A stretch of DNA of 64,000 nucleotides from Hypholoma sublateritium FD-334 SS-4 (lineage: Eukaryota > Basidiomycota > Agaricomycetes > Agaricales > Strophariaceae). This document shows, one piece after another, positions 33,990 through 46,501 of the stretch; the first letter of the stretch is position 1; every line of letters begins with the position of its first letter. The position numbers were made by a program, and so were the translations under genes. Location: the NCBI GenBank assembly GCA_000827495.1, contig KN817524.1, positions 312,262 to 376,261 of the forward strand, in the 5' to 3' direction. Below the pieces are notes generated by a model that was not told the origin of the DNA, ran no database searches, and was given only the letters and a program-made list of their open reading frames with translations.

Positions 33990-36900
33990 ATGTCCACTAT
34001 CGAAGACCCCTATCGTTTACCAACCAACGTCAAACCCACCCACTATGATATAACCATAAAAACGGATCTCGAAGATCTAACATTTCAAGGTTTTGTCAGG
34101 GTCGAGTATGTATGCCTCTTTATCTACCTTTCTCTTTGTTCTGAGCCCTATCTCCAGCCTAGACATCAAGGCCGATACTACAAAGATCGTCCTCAATACA
34201 TCTGATTTGGATTTGGGAAAAGCGTGTGTTTTCGTTCTTCCATCTTCTTCGTCGCAGGCTGAGCGTGTATCGCTTTTAGAACGCTCTACTCTGATGCTTT
34301 GAAGGTAGAGCAAGATGCAACTTTCGATTCTTTTGATAAGGGTCAGGAGCGTACGACCTACCTGCTGGCAAACACCCTTCCAGCGGGTTCCAAGGCGGAG
34401 CTCAGAATCGGGTTTAGCGGGAAGCTCACCGGAAGCATGACGGGATACTATAGGTCTTCTTGGGAGGAAGATGGAAAGACCAAGTACTACTCCCTTACCC
34501 AGTTCGAGGTATACCTGTAGGAATTTCCGTCCATACTTCAACTAACACTGCACCCTAGCCCACGGCCGCACGTCGTGCTTTCCCTTGCTGGGACGAACCT
34601 CTCTTGAAGGCGACATTCGGTATTACCTTGATCTCACGCGATGGTACCGTAAATCTGAGCAACATGCCCGCTATTTCGGAGGAACCTCTCGAGCATGACA
34701 TGAATTCATCTGCCAACATTGCGACAATCATTTCTCCGTCCCAGAACGAGAAGTGGAAGATCAGCAAATTTGAAACGACGCCCCCGATGTCGACCTATAT
34801 CGTGGCCTTCGCCAACGGTGACTTCAAGTTCTTGGAGAAATCTGTGGTCATGCCTTTGAGTGGAAAAACGATTCCGCTTCGCATCTACAGTAAATCAATT
34901 TTTTGAATTTGATGTCGTCTTGTGTTGATCCTTTATTCAGCGACCGCCGACGTCATCCACCAGGCCCAATTTGCACTTGACGTCAAGGCTGCCGTCTTGC
35001 CTCTCTATGAAAAGATTTTCAACGTCAAATATCCTCTTCCCAAGCTCGACACCCTTGTCGTAAGTAGCCCCTTGCTTATACCCAGTGGCAATGCTTACGT
35101 TACCTACAGGTCAGTGACTTTGATGCAGGTGCCATGGAGAACTGGGGCTTGATCACAGGCCGATTGAGTGTGTTTTTACTCGATCCCGAGCGAGCAGATC
35201 AAGCAGCCAAGAAGCGCGTCGCTGCCGTTCAAAGTCACGAAGTAGCTCACATGTGGTATGTCTGCACATTATGTACATCGCTGAGTAAGGACCAATCTCA
35301 TCTTTATTCCCCAGGTTCGGTAACATCACAACGATGGAATGGTGGAACTATCTCTACTTGAATGAGGGTACGTGATACTATCGAGCGCCCACAAAATTTG
35401 CTGAATGATGATGCAGGTTTTGCAACATTGGTATGCTATATTTTCCCCTGATAACGTTCATTCTGTGTTCATGCGGGGATCTGGCACTTAGATGGGTGAA
35501 GTCATCATCCCGGACAAGTAAATATCTACCTTTTTGTGATCTCAACATAGTGCTAACTCGTCATGCAGGGTCTTCCCAGACTGGCATGTTACTTCAGAGT
35601 TCATCACAGATCATCTCGACAGAGCACTAGCTCTGGACGCAAAGCTGTCGTCTCATCCCATCGAGGTTGAGTGCCCCGATGCCAACCATATCAACCAGGT
35701 ATCAATGCATACTCATTTCCGCTTCCTCCTTATGAATTCAATATACATTTATTCAGATCTTTGACGCTCTATCATACTCTAAAGCAGCATCCGGTATGTG
35801 CGATTGATGTTACTGCCCCTTTCATCATAATTTAATTGTACGTTCAGTGCTCCGCATGCTGTCCAATTATGTGGGAGAAGAGAAGTTCCTCCAGGGCGTT
35901 TCGCTCTACTTGAAGAAAAAGCTCTTCGCAAACAGTGTTACTCACGATCTCTGGGAGGGTATCAGTACCGCGACTGGTGCCAATATTACGCAGCTCATGG
36001 AGAACTGGATTACCAAGATTGGTTATCCTGTGCTCACCGTCACCGAAACAGCGAACGGCATCAGCGTTCGTCAGGATCGATTTTTGGAGACCGGCCCAGC
36101 CGAATCCAAAGACAACGAAACGATCTGGTATGTACAGCAACTACACAGCGGGAAGGGGCCATTGACGCCTATTTCTGTATGCAGGAATATTCCTTTGAGC
36201 ATTTCATCGACTAAAGATGGCAAGGCAAATGTTGACACGACTGCCCTTCTTCAAGAACGCGAGATGACTATCGCCCTTGACACGAGCAAGCCATTCAAGC
36301 TTAATGCAGGAACAACTGGCGTTTGTGAGCTCTTCATGTAGGTAAAATTGAGCAGGCAATTAACAGGTTGCTTGCAGTCCGCGTGCTCTACACACCAGAA
36401 CGTCTGACCAAGATCGCGGCTGAAGCGGCCAAGAAGAATTCTGCGTTCGGTTTGGACGATAGGATGGGTCTGGCGCAGGACGCGTTCGCCCTGTCAAAGG
36501 CAGGCTTTTCCAAACTCAGCAGCGCACTGACGCTTGTTGACCTCTGGAAGAACGAGACGGAATGTTGGTTTTTTCTTCGAGGTTAATTCAAAGATGGGCT
36601 TATAGTCGTGCATTCGCAGATCTGGTCTGGCGAGTGATCGCCAACAGTCTCGGAGAGCTGCTCTCCATTTGGTGGGAAAACCCCGTGGTCGTCGACAGGC
36701 TCAACGCTCTCCGCCGGGTAAGTGTCAAGTAATGTGCCACGCAACGTGTTTGGCAGGCTGACTGACAATGGGTTGATGGTCTGCAGAGCCTGTTTGTCCC
36801 TTTGGTCGAGAAATTGGGTTATGAATACTCAGACAAGGACTCGATGGACACCTCCCTTCTGAGAACTCTGGCAATTGATCAAGCTTCGAAAGCCGGCGAT

Positions 36901-37854
36901 GAAGCGCGCGTAATTTGATCATTGCTATTCGGATAGATTTTAACTTTTAGTTGCAGAGTGATCAAGGAACTGCGAGGCCGCTTCCAGCAGTATCCCGAAA
37001 CTGGTGATGATTCCAAGATTCCTGCGGACCTTCAGCGTCCCACATTTTATGCTGTGGGTCTTTACCTGGGATTCTACAATTACGAATCTAAGGGAGGCGG
37101 ATAGGCGGTCAAATACGGAGGTCGTGAGGAATTCGACGCGATGATCAAGATCCACAACAAGCCCAAGACGCCATCGGAAAAGACCGCTGCAATGTAAGTT
37201 AACTAGGTTTACCAATAAGGGGAAATCTTCTGAATTTGATGGATGTAGTTTGGCCATGGGTGCAACTCAGGACGTGGCACTTCTCGAGGAAATGACACGC
37301 TTTATTACCGACAAGTCGCGCGACCAGGATATTGTTTACTTTTTCATCTCCCTGGGAGCCAACTTCAAGGCTCGCAGATTGCTGACCAAATATCTGGAGG
37401 ACAACTATGATGTGGTACGTGATCTAGTAACAGTCGGGGAGGTCTGGGCCTGATGTGGTGACGGTGTACAGCTGTACAAGCGACTGGAAGCCAACTTCCA
37501 GCTGGGTTCGCTCGTGAAGGTGAGCCGGAGAGCGATATATCCGAGGAGTACCTGAGCTAATAATATGGGGATATATAGTACTCTACGGAGTATTACTCGA
37601 GCGAGAAGGACTATGCGGCGATTGAGGCTTACTTCAAGGTGCGAGACGCGTCACTGATAGGACGGATGTTCCCAGCACTGACATGACCCAGGGCAAGGAC
37701 ACGTCTAAATATAATCAATCGTTGGCACAGGCATTGGACAGCGTCCGGGCACGCAGTGCATATGTCGAGGTGAGTGCGCAGCGCGAGACAGGCTGCGCAG
37801 GACTGATAATTTGGTTAGCGCTCGACGACGGACGTTGAGGGATGGGGCACGTAG
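33990..37854 (+). CDS. APE2: M1-family zinc aminopeptidase (Ape2/Aap1 type)
   Basis: The gene has about 15-20 short exons. All M1 landmarks are seen: GAMENWG (substrate N-terminus binding), HEVAHMW (HExxH zinc ligands and general base) and, one exon on, LNEGFAT with the third zinc ligand Glu. Before them are DPYRLPTNVKPTHYDITI and CWDEP. The C-terminal part is the helical ERAP1-like domain, ending DVEGWGT. It removes single residues from peptide N-termini. The start at 33990 (MSTIEDPYRL) matches the usual cytosolic start; the same frame is open upstream and may add a targeting sequence. The cap methyltransferase gene begins only 66 bp after the stop, on the same strand. Confidence 0.95.
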
Positions 37855-37920
37855 TGGGACCAGATTACGTCAGCGGAAGGATAGTGTAGCCAGCTGTGTC
37901 GTGTAGAGTCTTTTCTGAAA

Positions 37921-40051
37921 ATGCCAGCCTTTGATCCTGTCCGCGATGCCGTCCTCAATTCGCCTCTCGAGCGTTCCCCCACCATTTACCGGCGCGCGAC
38001 CCATTTGTCCGTCCTCCTCAACGCTCCCGTCGACCAGGACGCTCTCGGTGGCCTCGAGCCACTACGCAGGTCGTCCATGGACATAAACCACATTTCTCCG
38101 CCCCCGGCCATCCCGTACAATCCCACAAAACGGCTCTCGAAGGCCACCTCCGTCCTTATCCCACTCACCCAGGAAGAGATTGTCCGCTTCCGCAACTACC
38201 GCGGCGAAGGCGTCGCGCGGCTCACAGGTAAACGCAAGCGCGCTCCCAGCGATGAGCCAGAGCCCATAGAGAAGCGGCCACAGAAGCGTCATGCCGGCGA
38301 TGTTGGCGTCGTTGTTGAGCACTGCAAGTCCCAGCTTCCACGCGTCCGTTTCTGCGATCAGCTAATCTAATACACAGACAATTCGCGTCCCGACGTTGGT
38401 GTTGTGCAGCGCCTTGAGTCACCGATTATTGGCCTCAAAAACTTCAACAACTGGGTGAAGTCGGTGCTCATCACTCGGTTTGGCCATCCTGCGTTCCAGA
38501 GGAGTCAAGTTTCAGGCCCGCTATCAGGGTCAGGCCGTCCGCGGATGGGGCGGGGCAAGGTGCTCGACATGGGTTGCGGAAAAGGAGGTGATATGACAAA
38601 GTGGTCAAAAGCGCATGTCAGGGAGCTTATTGGCGCTGGCAAGTTTCCTTGCGTCCCTCTGGCTGACCCTGGCTAACCTATGGGTGGGGCAGACATCGCT
38701 GCAATTTCGATAGATCAGGCGCGCGGCCGCTGGAACTCACTTAGCCAGCCACGCTTTGACGCAACGTTCGCCGCCGTGGACTGCTACACTCAACCCCTCT
38801 CCAAAGCGTTCCCGCCTGCTAGGCTTGCGCAGCCCTTTGACGTCGTTTCCATGCAGTTCTGCATGCACTACGCCTTCGAGACGATCCAGAAAGCGCGGTG
38901 TATGCTCGACAACGTCAGCAAGCATCTACGCTCCGGAGGGGTGTTCATCGGAACGATTCCGAATGCTGATTGGCTCCTGTGCGTCTCATAGCATGTTCTT
39001 TTTTTATTCCTGATTTTCATCTGCGCGTTTTCTCTAATTTGTTCAGAGAACGTCTGGATAACGTTCCTCTAAATTCGGAAGACCTATCATTCGGCAACTC
39101 AGTTTACAAAATTACCTTCGACAATCGCGAACGGCCCCTCTTTGGACACAAATATTGGTTTTTCCTACAGGATGCCGTGGAAAATGTCCCAGAATATGTT
39201 GTGCAGTGGGATAATTTTGTGCAGTGCGTGTCTCGCAATCTATCTTCGATTTTGCTGCGTTTCCTCCCTTTCGCTGTCGTATCACCATTCCCAACCCATT
39301 CTTTGATGAGAGATTTTATTAATCCCCATGCTCATCGCACATCAGCTCTTCATTGTTTCTCACGTATCCCACGGCGGTGGCGGGTATCGCGTTTGACAAC
39401 AGCTTCGGCCGTGCCTAATATTTTTCATTCCGATCCTACAATTCAGCGCTGCCGGGTCGTGTCTGATGTTGCTTTGCACTGGTCTAGAACTGTGATGCAT
39501 GTCTGGTTCTTCCATGGGGTTGCCTTTCTTTATTTATGGCACTGCCGCCCGGTCAAGCGCTTATCGGAACGGTACAGTTTACCCGCGCCGCCTAGACATC
39601 CATTATCGCTGTACTCTACGTCTAGACCACAATGGTATTCCATTCTTGCTGCCGGCATTTGTTTTCGTACCATGTTGTCGTCTGTCGCGATGATCATCTC
39701 CCCGCGACACTTTACACACGACCGTCCCCACCGCGCATGGTCCTATCAGATCACTTTTTGAGTTTGGTGTTAATCGCTCTTCTTTCTCTCTCAGGATGGC
39801 AGCGGACTATGGCCTTTTCCCGGTGTACAAGGAAGAGTTCCATCATGTCTTTGAAGAGCACCAGGATCATCCCGACTTCAAGCCACTACTTGTTCGCATG
39901 AAGGTGGTGGACGACGAGGGTGCCAGTGCTATGGACGAGGACCAGTGGGAAGCAGCCAGTCAGTCAATTATTTCTTCCCATGTTTTCCCGGGCTGACCGA
40001 CCGGCTATTCGACTAGATATCTACATAGCATTCGCATTTGAAAAACGGTAA
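37921..40051 (+). CDS. ABD1: mRNA cap guanine-N7 methyltransferase
   Basis: After a basic, disordered N-terminus ([21 protein letters not shown]) comes NNWVKSVLI, then [15 protein letters not shown], the SAM-binding motif I of the family. [10 protein letters not shown] and [15 protein letters not shown] follow, then [10 protein letters not shown] and [17 protein letters not shown], and the end FAFEKR. These are standard for Abd1/RNMT, which methylates the 5' guanosine cap in the nucleus. The last exon joins at 39972/40018 to give [11 protein letters not shown], which matches the known C-terminus. One intron (39224-39794, 571 nt) is about ten times the local norm. An internal exon boundary near 38640-38690 is approximate. 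Confidence 0.93.
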
Positions 40052-40772
40052 TCCTTGCGATCGCCTTGTCCCGTTCCCTGTTTCGCTTCTCATATCTAAG
40101 ATATGCGCCCTACTATCAACCTCTCGTTCTATTTTTTTCTCTAATTGGACGTTCTGGTTGTCGAGACTGCTCTCGCCCGAGCTTAATTTATATGTACTGT
40201 CCTGAATTTTCACTGTAAAGCGCTTTTAATACGCCGATTGCAGATTGTATGTCTTTATCCCCAATGTACAGTATGTGCTAGGTTTAGCGCGACACTTTTT
40301 TTAAGGTTCATGTGTCTGAACCGGTGCGGACCAGCATGTCATGGCACGTTTAATTCACTTCCTCCTTACCACCTCAGTATCAAGATCGGAGAGCAATGGG
40401 TTGCATAAGATACGCTATATAAATCCGTTTAAGAAAGACATGAATCAACGTGAGCAAAATAGACCAAGTCCGCGATGTACATATAAAGTAAATCGCTCCT
40501 AGCGGTTGGCCAGGCCGAGAATAAACGGTAATGAAACACGATTAATCGCGGAGGATTAATAGTAGCAAAGAACAGAGAGGAGCGGGAGCACAGTGATAAC
40601 AATATAGATGTACAGAAGAGGTAATAGGAATGCTACGCATTTTCGGCTTTGTGGTAGATATAAAAAAGGGGAAACTCAGCGAACTGTGGTCGTAATCAAG
40701 CATAGAGGAGAGAGAACATAATGACGAAGATGAAATACTACCCGCTGGCGGCGTGCTTTGGGGCGCAGACGT
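40052..40772. other. Convergent intergenic, 3' ends of ABD1 and RSP5
   Basis: About 720 bp between stop codons facing each other. AT-rich with short poly-A/T runs. No gene, RNA gene or repeat was recognised. Confidence 0.45.
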
Positions 40773-43700
40773 TTACTCCTGTCCGAAGCCGACGGTTTCC
40801 CTGGAGGTAAGAAAATAGATCAATACTACGGATGTTACAGTGGCGGAAAAACGTACTCGACGGCCAGGGTCAGCTTGTGCTCCAAGCTCGCGTAGTCTTT
40901 GTAAGGCGGCAGATCAATGCGATTAAAGCATGTATGACTCTTTGGTAGCTGCGATGGGTCGCCCGATTTCTCAATCGTGAACCGTCGAGGGCCATCGGAA
41001 CCTTGTAGATCCTTGAACCCATTGACGGGGATACGAGACGTGCCGGTGGCGAACTGCAGCAGGCGGGACTTCCTCTCGGGAGGCCAACTCCTGACGCACT
41101 TCCAGAACCATTGGATCACCTCGTCATTCATTTCGTATCCTCTGTAATCGGTAAACTTGGTCCAGTCATCACTGTGTTGCATGTGAATATCAAGTCAGAA
41201 GATATAGTGAGACAAACATACACGTCAATTTCAGACATGCCACCAATAAGGAGCTCAAGCTCGCGTTCGTCGAAGACGGTGATAAGGTCTTGCGGGATCA
41301 GTTCGCTGAATCCGGACATAAATGCCTCGAATTGCTCCTTCACCCGCTTGGAGATACGGTACTCAACCACCGCCTCTACGTATTCTTTCTTGTTGTCGTC
41401 GGTGACCGGAACATCTGTACCGCCAGGCCTGAGCTCGACAGTGACCATCTCGCCGAAGCGCTCCTCCGTCGTCGTAAAAGTTTCATCAATGATATCGGTG
41501 ATATCATTCTCACTGCCAATCGTCAGCTTTCCCCGATCAAAGATTAGCGTTGTGAACTCACAGCATCCATGTCATCCCACGGTGCAGCTCTACATCAACA
41601 CTCTCCAAATCGGACAAGGTCACCTTCTTCTTGAGGATCATCTTGTAGAAACTGACAATGAAGTAGGCGTCCAAGAAACGGCGATGGAAGATACCAAGAC
41701 CAAGGCACCGTCCAATGAACTTGAAGTAATTTAAATGTTCAGGGTTAACACCAGACGCAGGATTGATTTGGAGTGTATAGTTGTCGTGAGCAGAGTATTC
41801 GAAGAGACAATAGAAGGGGTTGAACATTTCATGAGAAAGCAGGAAGAAGAATTCTCTGGATAAGGTTGAGTACCGACTCGCTAAACAGCAGCGACGAGTA
41901 CTCACCTTGACAAACCACCATAATCTAAACCGTCTTCGCCGTCAAATTTAATCATCAATCGCTTCTTGAGGTCGTTCGGCGTCTGGCGCATGATCTCCGC
42001 GTAACTGTCTTCGAAAATGTGGTTTCGCCTGATTTTAATCTGGCAGTTACCAGGCTGGGCACGCATAGCCGGTTGACTTCTGAAATATATAAGTTTGCGC
42101 CTGAAGTCGCGCTTGTATTGCGGAACATTGGAATCAAGAGTCGAAGGCAGGCGAGGGTCGTCCCAAGTTGTCGTCTTGGTGTTATGGTCCACAAAGTAGA
42201 CACGAGCAGTGGAAGTAAGACGCATTTCCCACCCGGAAGGCAAGGGCCCAAGCTGGGAGATCGTCTGAGGTTGGAGTCCAGACCCTTGGCCGTTGGGTCC
42301 CATAACACGAATAATTGTCTGGCGACGAGGGTCGACCCATGTCGTGGTTCGTGTGTTATGATCGACATAGTACGGACGGCCTTCCGGCGTGTATCTTTCC
42401 TCCCAGCCATTCGGCAAACTCCCCGACCCCGCGGTGGTGGTGGTGTTGGTTGAGATAGCCGCAGGCGACTCGGTGGTCGATGCCGCTGTCGTCGTTGCTG
42501 CGGTCGGTTGAGGGACAGTACTACCGCGATACGCGGGATTGTTCGCCTCGAGAAGATCATCGGCGAGGATGCGCCGCGAATGTTGATCACGCGCAGCACT
42601 AGTTTCGCTGTCTTGATTTGAATTGTTTACAGCGGCACTGGCCGATGGCCGATTCCATGTAGTGGTGCGAGTATTATGATCAACATAGTACGTTCGCCCT
42701 AGAGGATCGATACGACGTTCCCAGCCAGGTGGAAGTGCGCCATATTGATCCACATTAGGATTGAAGTTGCGGGTAGTTGAATTTTGTTGGGCACTTTGAT
42801 TAGCAGTAGGTGGCATAGAGGCGGGCGCAGCGGCAGACCCGGTTGTGCCAGTAGTAGCAGACGATGTTCCAGTAGATAAGGTTGTACTGATAGGCCGGGG
42901 CGCGCTGTGAGGGGGTGGACCTTGACTTGGATCCTCCGATGTTGTCGTTGTGGATGAAGTGCCGTTTGAAGCTGGAATGGCAGCTGGCACAGCAGCATCG
43001 GGCCCTGTGGCGTGGGAACTTCCAGACCTGGAGAGAGCGCCAGATGTTGTAGAATTTGCTAATGTGAGGTTTGAGGTGCTGGCGGATGGAGAGTTGGTCC
43101 CCAAACCCAAGTCGGCGAGACCAGCGGCGATTCCGGCCACTTGTGTGGGTCCCGGATTTGATATGGGTTGAGCAACATTTGTGGAGAGGTACATGATAAG
43201 CTTGCCATGGACGACGAGATTGTCATTGGATTTTTTGAGGTCCAGTGTAAGCATTTCTGGATGAAACGTCGGAGTCAGATTCCATAAAATGCTGTGCTAT
43301 GTGCATTAGGGACTCACCATGTCCACCCAATTCCAGGTCCAACACATCGCTGACTCGCACATTAACCACGCCCAGGAAGCCCTGATCCCTTCTCTTGAAC
43401 TTGCGCTGGTCAAAGATTTGAACAGCAACAACGGATGAGTCTTTGACCGTTCTGGTTATCCGGGGTAAACTTAGATTAGTCAAGAGGCTCGGGCAGATAG
43501 TCCAGATACTTACACGTCAAAGCTCTCGTTCCAGTAAGGGTTGAGGGTCTTCTTAATGACGCTCGTTGTATTTGTCTGCTCCCCGTCGACGGTGATGATT
43601 GCAAAAGGATCTGGAAGACGGAATACATCTCGCTTGGATAAACCATCGGCGGCAACAACTGTATAAGATTCAGGACATCAGAGCTGGACTATATGAATGC

Positions 43701-43826
43701 ATAAGAGGAATATCTGTACCTGTGACCCTGACTTTCTTCGTCCTGCGTGAACGCAGAGCCAGTGTTGTGAGACGAGAATGACGCAGTAAATCAAGGCACT
43801 TACAAAGGACCAGGAACAGCAGCCAT
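40773..43826 (-). CDS. RSP5: NEDD4-family HECT E3 ubiquitin ligase Rsp5
   Basis: Start [20 protein letters not shown] at 43826, split by two introns after the first residues. Domains in order: a C2 domain (about residues 10-120, with DPFAII and [10 protein letters not shown]); a Ser/Thr/Gly-rich linker; three WW domains (PPGWERR, PNGWEER and PSGWEMR, each with YYVDHNT or YFVDHNT and TTTW); then the HECT domain. The HECT end has [14 protein letters not shown] with the catalytic Cys, and closes ETVGFGQE after a last intron. Rsp5 ubiquitinates membrane transporters and many other targets through PPxY adaptors. Length and order match the family fully. The stop is at 40773. Confidence 0.98.
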
Positions 43827-44445
43827 GATCTAGGTGCAAGTCACAAGAGAAGAGTAAGTAAGATGCGGAGCGGCAAGGCTGGATATAAAGAAGAGACGGG
43901 CTGAGGGAATGGACTAGGACGGTTGACGACGGAAGGAGACTACCAGCCTGCGCTGAAGAGTTCAGAATTACACATTCGCTTATGTCACATGTCACGCGTG
44001 TAAAATACTGATTTCAATGCTGCGCAGTTGCTTTGTTTACTACGACCTCATGAATTGATATTCGTACAAGTCGCTAACAACAAATCTAAACGTTTCCGTT
44101 CGCCAATGACTCGCGCAAAATTCGATGTTATATGGTGCGTCGGTGAGGGCAATGTTTATCCTTCGGACATTGGTGACGTTACTTGGGCAATGAGCCGCTT
44201 GATAACTTTGGTTCGATTGCTATTTCTAGTGGAATCCACGCGCTGTGCGACCGCATTCAGGCAAACGGCGCTGTTTCGCGTTCACAAGTAAGGTGGCGAC
44301 GGATGTTGAGTGTGAGGTTTCGTGATGTTTTCTTTGTGGACAGGGATGAACATATTCGCCTTGTTTCTCGGGTCTGACAATTCAGGACCTTGGTATGGGT
44401 AGGGACCCCGGTACACCTAGCCGTCGATGAGTGAACTATTTTTTT
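43827..44445. other. Intergenic: RSP5 promoter and 3' region of small gene
   Basis: About 620 bp. It includes a CATGTCACATGTCACGCG-like repeat of the GTCAC word at about 43983-43998. Frames here are short and lack family features. Confidence 0.4.
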
Positions 44446-44718
44446 TTAAGAAAAAGCGTTAAACCGACTGACTGGGTTGATAATTGTGACCCCGCCGAAA
44501 TCGAGCGTTGGGCTAGCCTGTTGTGCGGCGATGATAGACTGATCGATTATGGGGCAGTCAAGAATTAAAGTCGTCCTTGCACTACGGCTCTTACATACCT
44601 TTACTCGTTCTCTCCGAACCTTCTCCTTATATGTGAAAGGGTTCTTGAGAATTTGTTTCAACGTAGCCGGCTTGGAGAATATGGTATGGTTTCCAACGGT
44701 CTCGATGAGGATAGTCAT
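44446..44718 (-). CDS. Candidate small protein of 70 residues, family not recognised
   Basis: ATG at 44718 opens MTILIETVGNHTIFSKPATL, a charged middle (KEKVRRERVK), then a donor GTATGT directly after codon 40. A 60-nt intron (44539-44598) ends in ATCAG with a CTTGAC branch-like site, and exon 2 (44538-44446) adds SIIAAQQASPTLDFGGVTII and ends FNAFS. The intron length is divisible by three and is itself open, so an unspliced 90-residue form is also possible. A TATA box lies just upstream. No signal peptide or membrane segment. I do not recognise a family. Real-gene status rests on the promoter, the intron and the protein-like sequence. Confidence 0.5.
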   Translation of the reverse strand: MTILIETVGNHTIFSKPATLKQILKNPFTYKEKVRRERVKVCKSRSARTTLILDCPIIDQSIIAAQQASPTLDFGGVTIINPVSRFNAFS

Positions 44719-44755
44719 GATTGGATGAAAGAGAAAACCCCTTTAGCAGTGAGAG

Positions 44756-44766
44756 CTTTATATACA
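44756..44766 (-). promoter_or_regulatory. TATA box of the small gene (TGTATATAAAG)
   Basis: On the minus strand TGTATATAAAG lies 38-48 bp before the ATG at 44718. A CT-rich stretch (TTTTCTCTTTCATCCAATC) follows right up to the start codon. Distance implies a very short leader. This is a typical fungal core promoter layout. Confidence 0.5.
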
Positions 44767-46501
44767 CAAGAATAGGGGTTTTGAGCGAGACATTTTACCT
44801 CCCATCGAGTGCGAGTGGCCAAGTGAGTCCGACAATCCAGCTGAAGAGACGTCTCATTCAATCTTTGACCGTACCGTGAGTCGTTCTTGCAGAATGACAT
44901 CGTCCGTCGCATCATCGTTGTCATTGGCGCTCGCTCGGCGCCTAAATCGATTGATCTACTCACTCGATCATCCTTCGGCTTGGCGGCAGCTTCGGATCAA
45001 AATTAAAATCTACTTGTGAACGCGTCTCAACCCTAGCTTAAACTAACCACATATTTCTCACATATCCTTCGAGAAAAAACTACTAGTGACAATTCGCTTT
45101 ACAGCTGAGAAAACCGAGACTCGCGTGGCTAATATTTATTAATAGCATTATTCCTAAACGTGCTCAGGCAATATAATTATGTACGAGAATAGTATCGTTA
45201 GCCTCGGTGCGAAGAAATAGAACTGACCAAAACATCAAGCAGCTTTTGCTGGGAGTAATACGTGCGAAGTGGCATGTAAAGGTATAGGTAAGCTCCTATG
45301 GTGCCTACCCAAAATCGGTGTTTCTTTATTTTTGTGAAGAATCTTGGCGACGGACTGTTCGAGTAACGAGTTGCGGCACTCAACGCCATATTATTGTACT
45401 AACAGCGCAGCATCGCCACTTTTTTCAAGCATAAGTAGCTTGCGGCATCACATGCATAAAACGTATACTGTAAGGGACTGTACATGTGGCAACGGCTGGA
45501 GGGTGTGTTACGCCGTCAATTTGTCCAGCCCAAGCGTTACGTTGCTCGGATTAGGCACTCACAGTGAGGCCAGGTTTTATAAGAGCTGAGAATGGCTTGC
45601 CACACTGCTGTAAGCCCACAAATTCCGCAGAACCTACCCTTTGACAAGTTTTTACATTATTCTATAACTAGAACACGGTACATTGGAGAAAAAATAGGAT
45701 TCTTTGGCCTCACTTTAGGCCCCTTTTTGAGATCATCTGCAATGGACTCTGCGTTATGTGTTACAAAAGGAGGAATAGGCAATATCTTGGGATGGTGCGT
45801 TATGAATTACGTCGCCATCATACAGTCCCTTACAGTAGATTTTTTAAGTATGTAGCATTCCATGAACAGCCGAAGTAAGTCGAGATTCGGTCGGTACTAT
45901 GGAAAAGTTGAGATACACCACTCAGGCTGCCTTTGACAGTAGGCTGCGAATGGAATTGGTAGGTTACAAACATGAATATTATGTTGGCCTCTAGCTAGCC
46001 CATGTCTCAATTGCAGCTCACATATTCCAGAGCTCTCAATAGTGAGTAGCACGTGCTAGATAAAGAATGAGGAAAGTAGCACGTTTGATGTTAAATTGTC
46101 AATGAACTTGAATGAAGTGATTACTGAGCGTTGAAGTGCGGCGGCTAGCTGCTGTGCAAACGCTTTTACGCGATAGAAAAAGCAAATTGCCTTGGTTCTA
46201 AAGCTTGGGAGTAGAAATTTCATAGAAATATTATCGTGAGACGAGGGCTTGTGAGGGTTTGTAAATGACTGCTCCCGACTGGACTCGGCTATGTTTGTCC
46301 TAATTACCAAATTAGTAATTGCTCGTGAGTGATGGCGGTAATTGCTATATTTGGATCCTATAGTACTCACCCTTCGGAATCTCAACTTGGCTTCACTGTT
46401 TCAAGTTGGGCCACGCCGCTGAGGCAACCAATTTACACCTCTCTCCACTTTCTCACTACTCACCTTTCCAATTTTTATTATCTTAAACTTGCCAATGAAC
46501 C
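44767..46501. other. Intergenic, no gene recognised
   Basis: About 1.7 kb between the small gene and the Atg38-like gene. AT-rich, with frames up to about 109 codons that show no motif, no intron context and no family likeness. No tRNA or repeat was found. The last 150 bp before 46502 are pyrimidine-rich (CACCTCTCTCCACTTTCTC), as expected of a leader. Confidence 0.45.

Noticed and set aside
38970..39761. 263-codon frame across the cap methyltransferase
   Set aside because: It overlaps ABD1 exons in another frame and continues only through the long intron. The Abd1 frame is the conserved one.
39224..39794. C-box-like TTTGATGA in the long intron, possible box C/D snoRNA
   Set aside because: The first base does not fit RTGATGA, no properly spaced D box (CTGA) and no terminal stem were found.
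42019..42453. 144-codon plus frame inside RSP5
   Set aside because: Antisense shadow of the WW-domain region of RSP5.
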